Below, in pieces: positions 34,070 to 46,468 of a DNA stretch of 64,000 nucleotides. This DNA is from Psilocybe azurescens. Taxonomy: Eukaryota; Basidiomycota; Agaricomycetes; Agaricales; Agrocybaceae. The notes beneath the pieces are model-generated. The model saw nothing but the letters and a program-made list of their open reading frames with translations, had not been told where the DNA came from and did no database searches. Numbering within the stretch: the first letter of the stretch is position 1; each line of letters starts with the position of its first letter. The translations under genes and the position numbers were made by a program. The stretch lies in assembly GCA_023853785.1 (NCBI GenBank), contig JAJIRX010000869.1:84934-148933 (forward strand), in the 5' to 3' direction.

Positions 34070-36394
34070 ATGGTGCTGGAGAAAGTTACGTCACGTACTT
34101 TGAACGTTTATGCAGTCGGCGTAAAGTTGAGGACGTCCGTGGTCGACAGGAACGACGGGATTGGTGGCTGTGTCATCCTCTTTCCACCACGACCACGACG
34201 GGCGTTATCCACTTCCCACCACCACTATGCCACCATCCGAGGAATCTACTCCTTTACTTTCAGTGAATGTCGCGGGCCAGGATCACTCCTCGCCCCCTTT
34301 TATTTCCTTCGGTCTTACTTCAACATACTTCTAGTCTTTGTTCCTCTAGCTGCAATCGCCCACCATCTAAACTGGGATGTTGACTTACGTTTCGTCTTCA
34401 GTCTACTCGCAATTGTGCCTCTCCCAGGGGTAAGTCTTTGGCTTCTGGCCTGCACAATCTCGTATTCAAGACTCACTGACGCTGTTGTTCTAGCTTGTAC
34501 GTGGCTCAACAAAGCAAGTGTCAGTACTTCTTAGCCAGAAGCCAGCTATTCTGTTCGATACATCATTTGGAGATCTTGTTGAGATCATCGTCACGGTGGT
34601 GGCTCTGCTTCAAGGCAAGCCACAATCATTTTTGTCCAGCAGGGTTCTGGCTGATGCATGTCTCTCTACACAACAGACGATGTTCTCCTCATCCGAGCAT
34701 TCGTACGTTTCGCCTCATATAGTTCTCCGCGCTATTAAACTTATCTCCTTTACAGATTATTGGCTCTGTGCTTGCCAACATCTTGTTTGTCTTGGGCTGC
34801 TCGTTCCTAGCTGGTACGTTATTTCTCGCATCTCACTTCACACTTTTGTCCGTAACCTCTATTACAGCTGGCTTCATACGTTCAGAGACAAAGTTCCAGG
34901 CTACGAGAGCACAAGCGTGAGCCGTCATATACATATGAAGCTTCCAGTCTTCTCATTCAGGTTATCCTTGATACTTAGCTCAAGTTCCGTGAGTTTACTA
35001 AATACATCTTGACTCGATTCCCTTACTCATCTCACCATATATAGCTTATGACATTAGCCGTCTGCACTGGTAAATATTCTCCACAAATTTTCCTTACAGA
35101 ATGACTTCCCATCGGTATACAGGATTGGTTATTCCCGCCGCATATTCAAGTACCCTGCCAGGTAAACATGACTCTCCAAAATAGAATGGATTATCCGAAC
35201 TTTCATGGCATATCGTTATAGATACATCCAATAAAGACGGGCTTGTTGTTATCTACAGGGGTACCGCTATCGTTCTTCTAGCAGTATACTTCGCTTTCCT
35301 GTACTTCCAGGTGTGTTCTATGCTCGCATAGATATAATATTGTTCTTGCTGACCTGGACCTCTCCCGAATGAGTAGCTTAGGTTCACCCACCAGCCTTAT
35401 GATAACCGTGATTGGGTCTCTAGTCGAACCAGGGTCGTTAACGGGAACCCGGATGCATCCAGTATGAGCGCTGTTTTTGGCGCAATCTCGTCAGTCTGTT
35501 TTCTCAATTTCCTGTCTCGATGGTTGAGTGACGATTTTGTAAAGTTTATTGGTTCTCGGAGTCGTTACATACTTCTGCGCCAAATATTGCAAGTACCGTA
35601 GTGTGTTCTCGTGTTAGACAAACCTGACTGACATCATACCAGTGGTCATTTCAATCCAGGAGTTTACAACGAAACATCATACATCAAAAGTCCTGATTGG
35701 TTTAATCTTGGTCCCCCTGATTGTACGCTTTTTTCACTTCTTTCGTCTTTCCCTCAACATATGTTTCCTCTTCTCAGGTGAATTTGACGAAGCACATTAC
35801 TTCTGTTCGTGTCGCTGTCGAGGATGAGATGGAGCTAACCATTATGTATTGCGTTGGAAGCTCAATTGTACGTCCTTAATTTTATTTTGCATGAGAAGGC
35901 TGGCTTAACGAGTCCTTGTTGTTCCATAGCGCATTGCTTCCTTTGTTGCCCCTTTGATAATTATCGGTAGTTGGGTGTAAAACTTATCGTTATTTAAATT
36001 TTTGCTCCTGTTGACGCTGTACGTTAGGTCCGGCCATGTGTTCACGCTGACTTTCGCCAACTTTGAAACTGTTGTTCTGTTCGTGTCGGTTGTTCTTGTG
36101 AATACCCTGATCCAGTTAGTGGACCTTATAGCTCTCTTTGCCATGGGACCTATACTGACATTGTTATCTCCGCAGAGATGGGCGATCTAATTATATGGAG
36201 GGTCTTATGTACGCTTCTTGCTTTCTGAACTAATTGGATCTTAATGTTTGCATGATATATAGGCTCGTATCTTTGTACTTTGTTATACTTCTAGCCTGTA
36301 AGTATTTCTTGCTCTCGATTATTTTTACTGGTCCACTGAGTCGTTACTTATGCGAATTAATGGGACAGTTGGCATGTCCTCTGGGCCAGCATAG
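34070..36394 (+). CDS. Cation/H+ exchanger, CAX (vacuolar Ca2+/H+) family, divergent
   Basis: Family members pump Ca2+ into the vacuole in exchange for protons. Start at 34070; a membrane-rich protein of about 11 short exons. Blocks in order: YFNILLVFVPLAAIAHHL, FVFSLLAIVPLPG/LVRGSTKQVSVLLSQK, FDTSFGDLVEIIVTVVALLQ (alpha-repeat 1), IIGSVLANILFVLGCSFLAG, TLAVCTGLVIPAAYSSTLP, GTAIVLLAVYFAFLYFQ, LLVLGVVTYFCAKYC, VLIGLILVPLIVNLTKHITS (alpha-repeat 2), MELTIMYCVGSSI, NFETVVLFVSVVLVNTLI, NYMEGLMLVSLYFVILLA. The intron at 34615-34676 appears to be GC-AG (aag/gcaagc). Signature residues differ from typical CAX: GN becomes GD in repeat 1, and the GNAxEH stretch of repeat 2 is replaced by VNLTKH, losing the conserved acidic residue. 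The C-terminal exon is the least certain. Confidence 0.8.
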
Positions 36395-37214
36395 GCTTTT
36401 CAAATCTTATCGGGGTAATCTTAGGGCCAATTTATCTTCGTTCTCTGGTCTTCAATAATGCGAAAAATGTAATCTTGACTATCGCAATTGGGTTTAGTGT
36501 TGTGATAATCAAACTCTGATTCACCACCTTGTACCCTGTAAAATATAAGATTACGGGCCGTACTGTATTGTCCAGGGTTTAAACTACTATTTTCCATCTG
36601 CTTTGCGGCTTAACTGTAACTTAATGCAGATTAGCGTTGCCCCTATTTCAATGCAACACGTGCCAGACGCGTAAAACGCGTTTCAGCACGTGACATTCAA
36701 TTTCTCTGAGCCCCTGAGCCTTCTGTCACTGTACGATATCCGTGTATCACAGTCTAAATCCGGTACATTTCAAATACCTGTATTTATTCTTGGCTACCAC
36801 AGGCTACCACATAACTTGAAGAAGGTGATACCGAGATATCTTACCAACTTCCAACGTAGACTGGGTTCGAGTCTACTCAGCGATTGTGCATATGGAAAGT
36901 ACTATGCGCCGGTCGACTGGTCGACCATAGAACTCTTTAACTGACTCAAGTCCGTTAACGCTCTTGGGCCATGTTTTTATATATCATCATGATTCGTTTT
37001 TAATGTCACATTACTTCACGAAGTAGCTAACACGACGAAGCCATGACTCAAGTACACCCCTTGTTTGGCAGGGCTCAACAAGTCGGAAACTACTGCACAA
37101 TCACCCTTCCCATGTTTTGGGGATAGGAATTGCGGGACGAACATCTTTTCCACGGACCACACTCAACATCGTTCAGTACCCATACTCACGATACTACGCA
37201 TCATCTCATTTATC
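36395..37214. other. Intergenic upstream of TPR-CHAT gene
   Basis: Holds the composite palindromic site described separately at 36657-36692 and otherwise AT-rich sequence without a supported gene. Confidence 0.5.
36657..36692. promoter_or_regulatory. Palindromic cluster of E-box and MluI-box sites
   Basis: Two CACGTG hexamers (36657-36662, 36687-36692) flank two ACGCGT hexamers (36667-36672, 36676-36681) almost symmetrically. CACGTG is the classic bHLH site and ACGCGT the MBF/MCB site in fungi. It lies 520 nt upstream of the TPR-CHAT start and 260 nt downstream of the exchanger. Regulatory role inferred. Confidence 0.5.
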
Positions 37215-40200
37215 ATGCCACAATCTGGATCCTCTCAACCACAGTGTGACCCAAAATCGACCATTCACCAGCTGCCTCCCTCGCAGGTATGTGCCATTTT
37301 CATTTGTTTTAAGAAAGTTTACAATTGATGAATGCATCGCAGCTCATAGGCCCTAGAGTTAAAGATTGCGAAGAAGGTATAGCATTACTCAACTATGCTA
37401 CAACTCAGCTGGCCAAGGCGAACAATTCAACTGACCTGGATGATTCGATATCACATCTCCGCCGAGCCAAAGCAAGGCTCCATCCAAGCGGTGATTGCTA
37501 TCCCGACGCCTTGAACAATTTAGCTTTTGCGCTATCAACTCGATTTACCAATCGAGGTCAGCAAGGAGATCTCGAAGAAGCTATTACACTGCAAAGAGAT
37601 GTTCTCAAGCTCCGGCATCCTTCTCATCCCGAACGGGCAATATCATTTAACAATCTTGCCTGCACTTTGATGGTTCTGATATAAACAAGCAGGTCGACAA
37701 GATGACCTCAAAGAAGCTATCTCTCTACATCGACAGGCTCTCAAAAATTTTCAGCCCGCGATCCCAATCGATGTCTCTCCCTCACAAGCCTCGCAGATGC
37801 GCTGCGGATCCAACATATTCAAGGACAGCAGGGCGGTCTAGATGAAGCCATATCCCTGTGCCGCCAGGCCCTGGAACTCCGTCCATCAACCCATCCTGGC
37901 CGATGGATGTCCCTCAAAACCCTTGCAAATATAATCTTGATTCGATTCGCACAGAAAGGTTCGCGAGGCGATCTCGAGGAGGCCATTTCGTTGCATAGAG
38001 AAGTTTTGAGGCTTCATCCTTCACCAAAACCTACTAGTGATAGCTCACTGAACAGGCTTGCTGCTGCGTTGATCATACGTTTTGAACACGACGGCAAGAT
38101 CAGCGATCTTGATGAAGCGATCAAATTCCACAGACGTAATCTCGAATTATGCCCCCTGCCGAATCCCGAACGACCCACCCTTTTGGGTGACCTGGCCTCT
38201 GCGCTATCAACCAGATTTCGACATGGCGGTCGGCTAGATCATCTCAACGAAGCCATTTCGTTAAACAGACAGGCTTTGAAGCTTCTTTCTCACCATAGTC
38301 GACCCCGCGCTCTCAACAATCTCGCAAATGCATTATGTGTTCGAGTTGAGGAAGGCGATTCTACTCATCGAGGAGATCTCGATGAAGCCATCTCTTCTCT
38401 GAGAGAAGCTCTCGCCATCTTTCCTCCAGGGCACCCAGATCGATTATCCACCCTCAATAATCTTGCAAATGCGCTGGTAATCAAAGCAAAACGACTTGAC
38501 GAAGATCACGAAGGCCACCTAAACGAATCGATTTTATTATTTACGCAGGTTCTCCGGCTCCGTCCTGCTACACATCCGGATCGATTTATGTCCCTCGTCA
38601 GCTTTGCTAATGCGCTGCTCAACAGATTTTATCAGAAAGGTCACTCCAGCGATCTCAATGAGGCCATTTCGTCTTACAGACAGGCTCTCGATATCCGTCC
38701 CTCACTTCATTCCAATCGATGCTTGTATCTCTATGCTCTAGCAGACGCCTTGTCTGTTAGATTCAAAGAAGGAGGTCAACAAAAAGACCTGAACGAGGCC
38801 ATCTCGTTGTATAGACAGTCGCTGGAACTCTTGCCCACAGCTCATCCGAGTCGAGTCGATGCACTCAACGGTCTAGCTATTGTAGTGCTGTCAAAATTTG
38901 AGCAAGGAGGTCGGCTTGAAGATCTCACAGAGGCGATCGTTCTATACAATCGAGTTCTTGAATTTTGCCCACCCCCTCATTCCAATCGATACGAAGCTCT
39001 CAACGGTTTGGCGATTGCGCATTGTGCCCAATTTGAAAAAGGCAACGGCCAGCGCGGCGATCTCGATAGAGCTATTTCACTACACAGACAAGCTTTCGAA
39101 CTTCGTCCACCACCGCATCCCGATTACGCTACATCGCTTAACAATCTTGCGGCTACGCTATCCACCCGATATAGCTATTACGGTCAAAAACGTGATCTTG
39201 ACCGAAATCATTGAATTACATAGACAAAGTCTTGAGTTTCTCCCATCCGTGCACCCAAAACGACTAGCTTCCCTCAACAATCTTGCCTCAGCACTGTCGA
39301 CTAAGTTTTCCTCAGAAGGTCGCCTGTTGGACATCAATGAATCCATACAATTAAGTAGACAGGCACTTGCGCTATTCCTCCGGCGGATCCACCCCATCCT
39401 AATCGACCGCTTATTCTGACTAATCTCGCCTATGCACTGTACACTAGGGTCGAAAAAGCTAATCATCAGGATGGACTTGATGAAGCTGTTTCGTTACTCC
39501 GAGAGGCTCTCAGGCTCTTCCCAGCGGAGCACCCCGACCGAACCAGCACCCTCGTTTGTCTTGCAGACACATTGTTCCATCAAGTTCGGCAAGGCGGCCC
39601 CACAGGGTATCTTAATGAAACTATCGCATTACACAAAGAGGCTCTCCAGCATCGTCCCGCGCCCCATCCAGGCAGAGCTGATTCTTTGGCATGCTTGGGC
39701 GACTTATATATGTATTCATACTCGTTAATTCAGGCTTCAGGTGATGACGAGACGACTTTGTTGGAAAATGCGATGTCTTCCTATTCGACAGCTCTCCAAT
39801 GCGCCTGTCCGAGTCCATCTCGACGATTCAACATCGCAAACATATGGTCGGATTCAGCTGATAAAGCTCAGCATTCCTCGGCGGCGGTGGCTTACGACTG
39901 TGCATTGCAAAATCTATCCGAATTGGCATCTCTTAGTCTTGACGTGCAGTCGCGCCAGGAAGTGTTGCGTGCTCGCAGTGATGGAATAGCTAGAAAGGCC
40001 GCCTTGTACGCCATCAGACAGGGCCATTTTGGCAAAGCGATCGAATATCTGGAGGCTGGACGAGCCATTTTTGGTCTAGGGTGCTGCATCTTCGATCGCC
40101 CTTCGATAAACTATCCGATGTTGCTCCAGAGCTCAGCAAGCGGTTACGGGAGATTGCCACTGAGCTGGAGAGTAGTTCTCATCGTGAAACCTTTTCCGAC

Positions 40201-41642
40201 AATCTGGATAATCGGAAAAAGATGACAATAGAGGCGAAAACTTCACGACTTGCACATCTTGATGAAGAGTGGCGGAAGGGTGTTGATGATGCACGAAAAC
40301 TGAAAGGTCTCGAAGATTTCTTGCGCCCCCTTCGTTTGTCGTCGATGCAAGCTGCTGCCTCTGAATGCGCGGCTGTCGTTCTGATTCCAGATAACTCTAG
40401 CAGTCATTGTTTGATCATGACATCGACAAATGTCCATCATATCGACCTTCCGACTTTGCCGAGTAGCAAGTTACGCATCCTGGTTGAATCAGTGAAACGA
40501 GCGTCTTCACAAACAACTGTACGATACACCTTGATCGATGAATCCGTCTTTCCCTCAAATATGGCTGATGTCTTTCGTGATTGGTTGCTTCCAGTCGAGG
40601 AGCGTGGGTCGAGACAATCATCGAGTTTAGCCTTATCTTCGGATAGCATTTTTAAAGCAGTTTTGAAGACCCTTTGGGATGGGTTGGTGAAACTTGTCAT
40701 TCAATTTCTTGGTATACAGGTCGGTATTGCGTATATGGAACAACATCGTTGCACTACGACTCACGGATGTAAATGTTATAGAAATCGAAGAATCTGCAGA
40801 AGTTGCAATGGTGCCCAACAGGTCTATTCACGTTTCTCCCTATTCATGCGGCTGGGTGTTATGATCCAAAGTTGGGCGAAGAAGAATCTACATCGGATTA
40901 CATTGTCTCATCTTACATACCGACAATTGGAATACTGCTTCCAGCACACGAGGACCGCACTACTCAGAGCAAGCCATTCAAGATGATGGTCGTCGTTGAT
41001 GCCAATCGATTGCGCTCTGCCCTAATAGAGTTGGAAAAGATCAAAAATCGAGTTCCCAATAATTGCTTGACGACGTTGGGAAACACACCGGATACTCCAG
41101 CTCTTGTGGACGCAGTCTATTCCGAGCTTTCGACAATGACTATAGCACACTTTGCCTGCCATGGGATGCAAGACAAGTTCAACCCACTTGATAGCGCCCT
41201 TCTGATGGATGACGGACAGCTCAAGATCTCAAAAATATTGCAACAATCTCTTCCGAACGGATCGCTCGCCTTCCTTTGTGCGTGCGAGACAGCCATGGGG
41301 ATGCCAATGTTCCAGACGAGGCCATGAGCATTGGAGCCAGCATGCTATTTTCTGGGTTTCGCAGTGTCGTTGCTACTATGTGGTAAGTTTTTGATATAAC
41401 CTATCTGGCATCGGGGGATCATGATTAATGGGATTCATTGCTTCAGGAAAATGACTGATGCAGATGGACCTACTATCGCAGATGCCTTCTACGAGGAACT
41501 CTTTCAAAGCTCTGATGGGGAGCCTGCGCTCTACCCCGACCTATGTAGCTCTTCCTGGGCGCTCCATGCCGCAGTCAAGAAACTGAGGACCTCGGGGGTC
41601 GAGTTCCGGCGTTGGGTCCCATTCATACATCTGGGAAAGTGA
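37215..41642 (+). CDS. TPR-CHAT protein, putative cysteine protease
   Basis: About 1,400 residues. Start at 37215 (MPQSGSSQPQCDP), with an intron before LIGPRVKDCEEG. Then some fifteen TPR units of about 45 residues with the pattern LNNLA.AL..RF...G...DL.EAI.L.R.AL.L.PP.HP.R, up to about 39760, and a helical linker (YLEAGRAIF, APELSKRLREIATELE). The C-terminal CHAT domain, a caspase-related peptidase fold, has WCPTGLFTFLPIHAAG, the His motif AHFACHG (His codon 41160-41162) and the Cys motif LCACETA (Cys codon 41283-41285), ending EFRRWVPFIHLGK. The catalytic pair is therefore present. Frame breaks near 37680, 37760, 39195 and 39390, at T5 (40068-40072) and at G4 (41297-41300) each need about one base. 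The last intron is in the TMW codon. Substrate unknown; TPR arrays usually mediate recognition. Confidence 0.85.
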
Positions 41643-42334
41643 GACCGCAGCAGTAGCACTTCATGCTTTCAATTTTTTCAATAGTAGCGTACTGCGTATG
41701 GGAAATAACATGTATTGTCAGTGACTTCCAAGAGTTTGAGTGATTAGAATGAAACATACAAGTTATATGAATCCTACTTGAAAATTGAAAAAAAAAAATC
41801 ATAATATGATGCTAAGCTTGAGTTTGTTGAAACCAACACAAAATTTGAAATTGCAATTTCTTCCGTTCCGCAACCGTTCCAGCAGTGCATTGCAGCTCTG
41901 ACACCTTCCAAGGCAATAAGCCCCGTCAATGGTTTACATACCGCAAATCGTGCGCAAGTCTACGACACCCGAGTTCGCTAAGATGATTGTCACGTCCTGA
42001 ATCTCTGCGGGCTTGGAAGCTTCCTCGTTCCCCCGATTTTTTCCAGATACTCTGGTGTCTTGAAGTCGTTCAAGAGCAATTTATGGCAACTTATTGGGAT
42101 TCGGCAAACCTAGCGGTCGGGCTTCAAGCGGGTTCAGGACCCTGAAGTGTCAAAGTCAGGGCACTATGTTGATACAAATCCTGATTTCAGCGCCAACTTT
42201 CACACAGCAACTTGTGACTTAATGTTTGCAGTGTTTGCATATTCAAGACGATAAGCCAACAATATTGGTGGGCGCAATCATTGTTTCCTCACCGTTTCTA
42301 TCCAATATCTCTGACGACAATAGACAGGTTGACA
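41643..42334. other. Intergenic, no feature seen
   Basis: Terminator side of the TPR-CHAT gene (A-rich run at 41790-41800) and upstream region of the membrane-protein copy A. No supported gene. Confidence 0.5.
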
Positions 42335-45300
42335 ATGTCAGGTGTCGGTACGACGGTGGTCAATGGGATACAAGAAATCTCAGCACTTTTGCCCCTCCTT
42401 GGAACTGAGCAATGTGAAGAGCATGTCGGGTCTGCACTTTATAAAGGGTTCATCTATGTCTGCATTTCCCCCATCTCTATCTTCGGAAGCCTTGGAATAG
42501 TCAAAGCAGGATTCAACGTCTTCCTGGCAAGTCTCAACATCCAGTCAATGCGCTTCCTCGGCGCGAAGAAGCTGAACGATGGCGGATTCCGCCCAAAGGG
42601 AGCGGTGGCACCGATGATTGCGTTGGATCCCAAACATCCAAATCGATTTCTGGTGGAGAGCAGGCTGGAGACAATGCTGGCCGATGAAAACATCGAGAAT
42701 GTAGGGGATTTGACGGTCTCGTGGGACGAGGGAAATTTCTTGTGGAATTTCAAGCTTGTTCTGTTCACCTTGCTCAGCACACCGCTTGGATTGGCACCTT
42801 ATCTTTTCATTATCCTTAAATCACGCAGTCAGCTTGAAGGCGACGATCCATTTTTTTCGCAGGTTGGGGATTTCCCATTATGCGTATATTGGGGTCGGCG
42901 CTCTGCGTCGTCGTTGTCCAGTTCCTCATTCAAATACGGGTCCTCGTCATCATTAGAATGAGATTACTCTTCATGTCCGTCGATCGGATGGCAAAGGATA
43001 TGAACATCAATCTAGACTCCAAACAACACAACCTATCGTGGAATTCCCACTCAACGTCGGAAACGTGCATATGGGACCTGGAGAATTGGCTCATGCTCTA
43101 TGGTGACGAAGAAAAGAATGGGACGAACATCAAACGCTGTTTCGAAGCCGCGCGTCGCAGGCAGTTTCCCCCCAGAATCACGCCTAACAAAGTTCATTAG
43201 GCCTTCGGCGGACTTCCTCCTCCACATACTGCTTGCTGTCGGGCTTATTCTTACCGTCATTGGATATATAGGCTGTTTTAATCTCGTTTCCAATGCGTCG
43301 GGGACATCAGCCGGACCTGTGATATGGGTAGCATTAGAAGCCCTGCTCTCTGTTCTTAGGATAATCGTTTGGGCGTTCAATCCATCATGGGACGATTCGA
43401 AGGGCATCACATTCAACCTCAAACTCGCCTCTCATGCCCCTCTGATAACTTGCTGCAAGTCTGACGACGATATCAAAGCTGATGGGATCGTTTCGGTAGC
43501 CAGAGGCAATAGCTTCCTTGAAGAAATGGTCGCATATACTGGACCTTTACCCTCTTTCAATTGGAACAATGTGGCGCTATACTATATCCTAACAGCCGGA
43601 GATGCGCCTACACCCTGTCCAGCAGACGCTTCTCTACATGCAATACTTTACGTCGTCATATCTGACTACAAGGAGCAAACATGTCGCGTCCTGACAAAGC
43701 GCCCTGGCGATGACAACGCATTCGATATATACGTATCCTCACTCGAGTCTGATCCCAGAAGCACCGTGCTCAACGTCAAATTCAAGACCACGAATGACGG
43801 GAAACGTATACTCACGCTTCCGAAGACGCATTCCTTGACCGCGGATACCAGATTTATGGAGGAGTTAGCAAGGCACTACAATAAGATACTGTCGCAAGTT
43901 CAGAAAAGAAGGGAAAATGTTAGGTTCCGTACTACATGGAGTTTGCGGCGGCCCGATGAGAAGACTCTAAAAGAAGAGCTCGAGAAGGGAAGAGGAGGAG
44001 GAAGAGCTCGAGAAGGAAAAGGAGGAGGAAAAGCTTAAGAAGGAAAAGGAGGAGGAAAAGCTCAAGAAGGAAAAGGAGGAGGAAGAGCTCAAGAAGGGAG
44101 GGGAGGAGGAGCTCAAGAAGGGAGAGGAGGAGGAAAAAGAGGAGGAGGAAGAGGAGGAAAAGAGGAGGAGGAGGAGGAGGAGAAGGAGGAGGAGGAGGAG
44201 GAGGAAAAGGAGGAGGAGCTCGAGAAGGATGAGGAGGATAAAAAGAGCCAGGAGGGCAAGGGAGGGAGTAAACGAGAAGGATACGGACGAGGAGTCAGTG
44301 GGCAAAAAGAACGAGAAAGATGGCGATGAGTCAGAAATATCGGAGATAGGTCAAGGCGATGCATCTTCAATGGTAGAGGAGAAAACAGATGAAGGTCACA
44401 AGGACGAGAAGTCAGAGGAGGTAGGCGCGGAATCGGATAAAGAGGACGATGGGGTTTCGGAGGCTGCAGTTTCGGAGTCTGGGAGCTCAAAAAGGATGCC
44501 GCAGACCACAGGATCTCGATGGAGTACCAAAGAAGCAGTGCCCAAGGCAGCGTTACCTGCGACTCACGCCAGAAGACGTTGTCTACATCCGCCAAGGCCA
44601 GGTGGAGAGACGGTGGAGAGAATTATTCGAACGCCTTGAAGAATGGGTCGAGATTTTCATTGCGCTCTACAGTGAGGAACTGTTGCAAGACGTGCCCCCG
44701 GATCTGGTCTTTCAATCGGGCGAATCAGTAACCCTTGTTCAGAAGTATGAAGCCAATGAGGTCGAATACCTACTCATTGAATGTCGAACTCGAATGGAAC
44801 ATCTTCTGGATTTTACCGGCCAAAAGTGGAATTCCTTTGTTCAAATTCACCATGGGCATATGGTGACAGCTGTGTTGGAACATATGTTTCCTGAGGCAGA
44901 GACCAAGAAGCTGGATCGCAAAGACAAATTGCTCGACGACGATATGAAACACTACCAAAGGAGCAGAAGGGAGAAAATGCGCGCCAGACTGGCTGCTGAG
45001 TGGCAGAGGCTCCTTCAGTACACAGTTGGATCCAGGTTGGAGAGAATACGAACACGCCTGGATGCAAACGGCAAATTGACTCAACAGAGAATTCAACAAA
45101 GAAAAATACTACGATGTAGAGTCGGAACAGCTTCTTGGGAATTGGAATGACCGCCTGCAACTCTTTGGAAAGGGAACATCAACACTAGCCAATCAACTAC
45201 CTAACAATGGGGGCTATATCCATCAAATATCGTCTTCTAGTATCCACGAAACTCCCACAGATGACCAGACCAACAACATTGATAAGAGTGACGCCGTGAG

Positions 45301-46242
45301 TCCCGAGTACAAAAGAATATGGAGAAACGATTCGAACGAGGCTTCGATGAACTTGGTCGCATCTTGGACGAAACAAATTCTGGTCGTAAGAGCATTCTTA
45401 CCGCCGACTTTGATAGCATGAAAGATAGATGTCGGAAGAGGGCGCACCAACTGTTTTCCAAAATGAAAGATCAGTCGGAGGAATTCATGGCATTGGACAG
45501 CAGCGAATATCTAATCGCCGATGTTCACGACAAACGGATATACTGGAGCAAGGATGGCCTTCAAGAACGCCGACGCATGATGGATAGAGCCCACAAGTAT
45601 CTCATGGTCTCTGATACGTCCATCGACAAAGTGGGCGGCGCCCAAAATATGATTCGGGCACTAAGGATAAGCCAGGAGTTTTCCTTCCTAGACTTCACCG
45701 AATCGACCAAGCTCAGTGCTAAAGACGTCAAACAAGTTGTGAAAGATCTCAAGTCGTTGTCTGGAGTAACCTTCAGGTCGCCAGATGGTGGCGACGCAAT
45801 ACAGAAAGCAGTGCTCACCAATGTAAGAAATGCCATGCAGGAGAAGAAAGATACATGCTTTTATCAGAACGTGTACGCCACCGATCATTACCGGAAGGGC
45901 CGTCCATATCTTATCTTCCCATATCCTAAATGGTCAAGTTGCGTTGTCGTATTCAACGTCCAGGAGAAAAGAGATTATATCCTCACCTTAAAACACTGCA
46001 TGACGACATCCAACGGGCAGGTGGACATCAAACTCAACGATCAAGTCCTAGATCGTACTTGGGGCTTATCCCAAGATTCGAAAGATTTCCTCATAAACGA
46101 AGATATTTACCTTCCTTCAGCTCATGTGAAGGACGATGAACCTAACCTCCTCACCATTACTTTAGCGGAAAATAGTCCAGGAGTGTACTGGTTATCTGAT
46201 GTATTCTTACCCGTTCGCATTGCTTCCACGACGTCGAGTTGA
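42335..46242 (+). CDS. Large multi-pass membrane protein, paralog A (uncharacterised family)
   Basis: About 1,250-1,300 residues, family unknown to me by function. The N-terminus has ISALLPLLGTEQCEEHVGSA, then five hydrophobic segments at about 38-66, 138-160, 182-203, 290-312 and 325-345, including YVCISPISIFGSLGIVKAGF and VIGYIGCFNLVS. After FNPSWDDSKGITFNLKLASH comes a soluble region, a Glu/Lys-rich insertion found only in this copy, the block LTPEDVVYIRQGQ...QKYEANEVEYLLIECRTRME, helical/coiled-coil sequence, and a C-terminal domain (RDYILTLKHC, GQVDIKLNDQVLDRTWG, GVYWLSDVFLPVR) that looks like a beta-sandwich (inference). Frame breaks at T7 (42851-42857), C6 (near 43172), around 44500, A5 (near 45100) and near 45320 interrupt conserved sequence by one base each. 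Tail-to-tail with paralog B. Confidence 0.75.
43978..44235 (+). repeat. 27-bp purine-rich minisatellite coding Glu/Lys repeats
   Basis: About six units of gctcaagaaggaaaaggagg plus ggaaaa/ggaaga (27 bp, the later ones shortened), then a degenerate GAG/GAA run to 44235. In the likely frame it encodes nine-residue repeats of the type LKKEKEEEE. Paralogs B and C have a much shorter acidic linker here without the repeat. Confidence 0.85.
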
Positions 46243-46468
46243 AATCTCCATACACACACACTGCTTGGATCAGACTTGTTCGCAATTGTACTAGGTATAC
46301 TGGGTATCAAATTTAAGTAGTGGATATTCACGAGGTAACACCATGAATGAATGAATGGGTACGACAAAAAAATTAACTGAGCAGCCAACTCGGGCAGCGC
46401 AAGAGTTGGGCGCTGGCCTTATACTACATATACCGTCCATGAATTAGTTATGAGTTGCCAAACCCTCA

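Noticed and set aside
36912..36927. Short palindrome ggtcga-ctgg-tcgacc
   Set aside because: Six-base arms are common by chance and no gene or site context supports it.
45319..46242. Separate 307-codon gene at the end of paralog A
   Set aside because: It aligns with the C-terminal part of paralog C and follows a one-base frame break, so it is the tail of paralog A and not its own gene.
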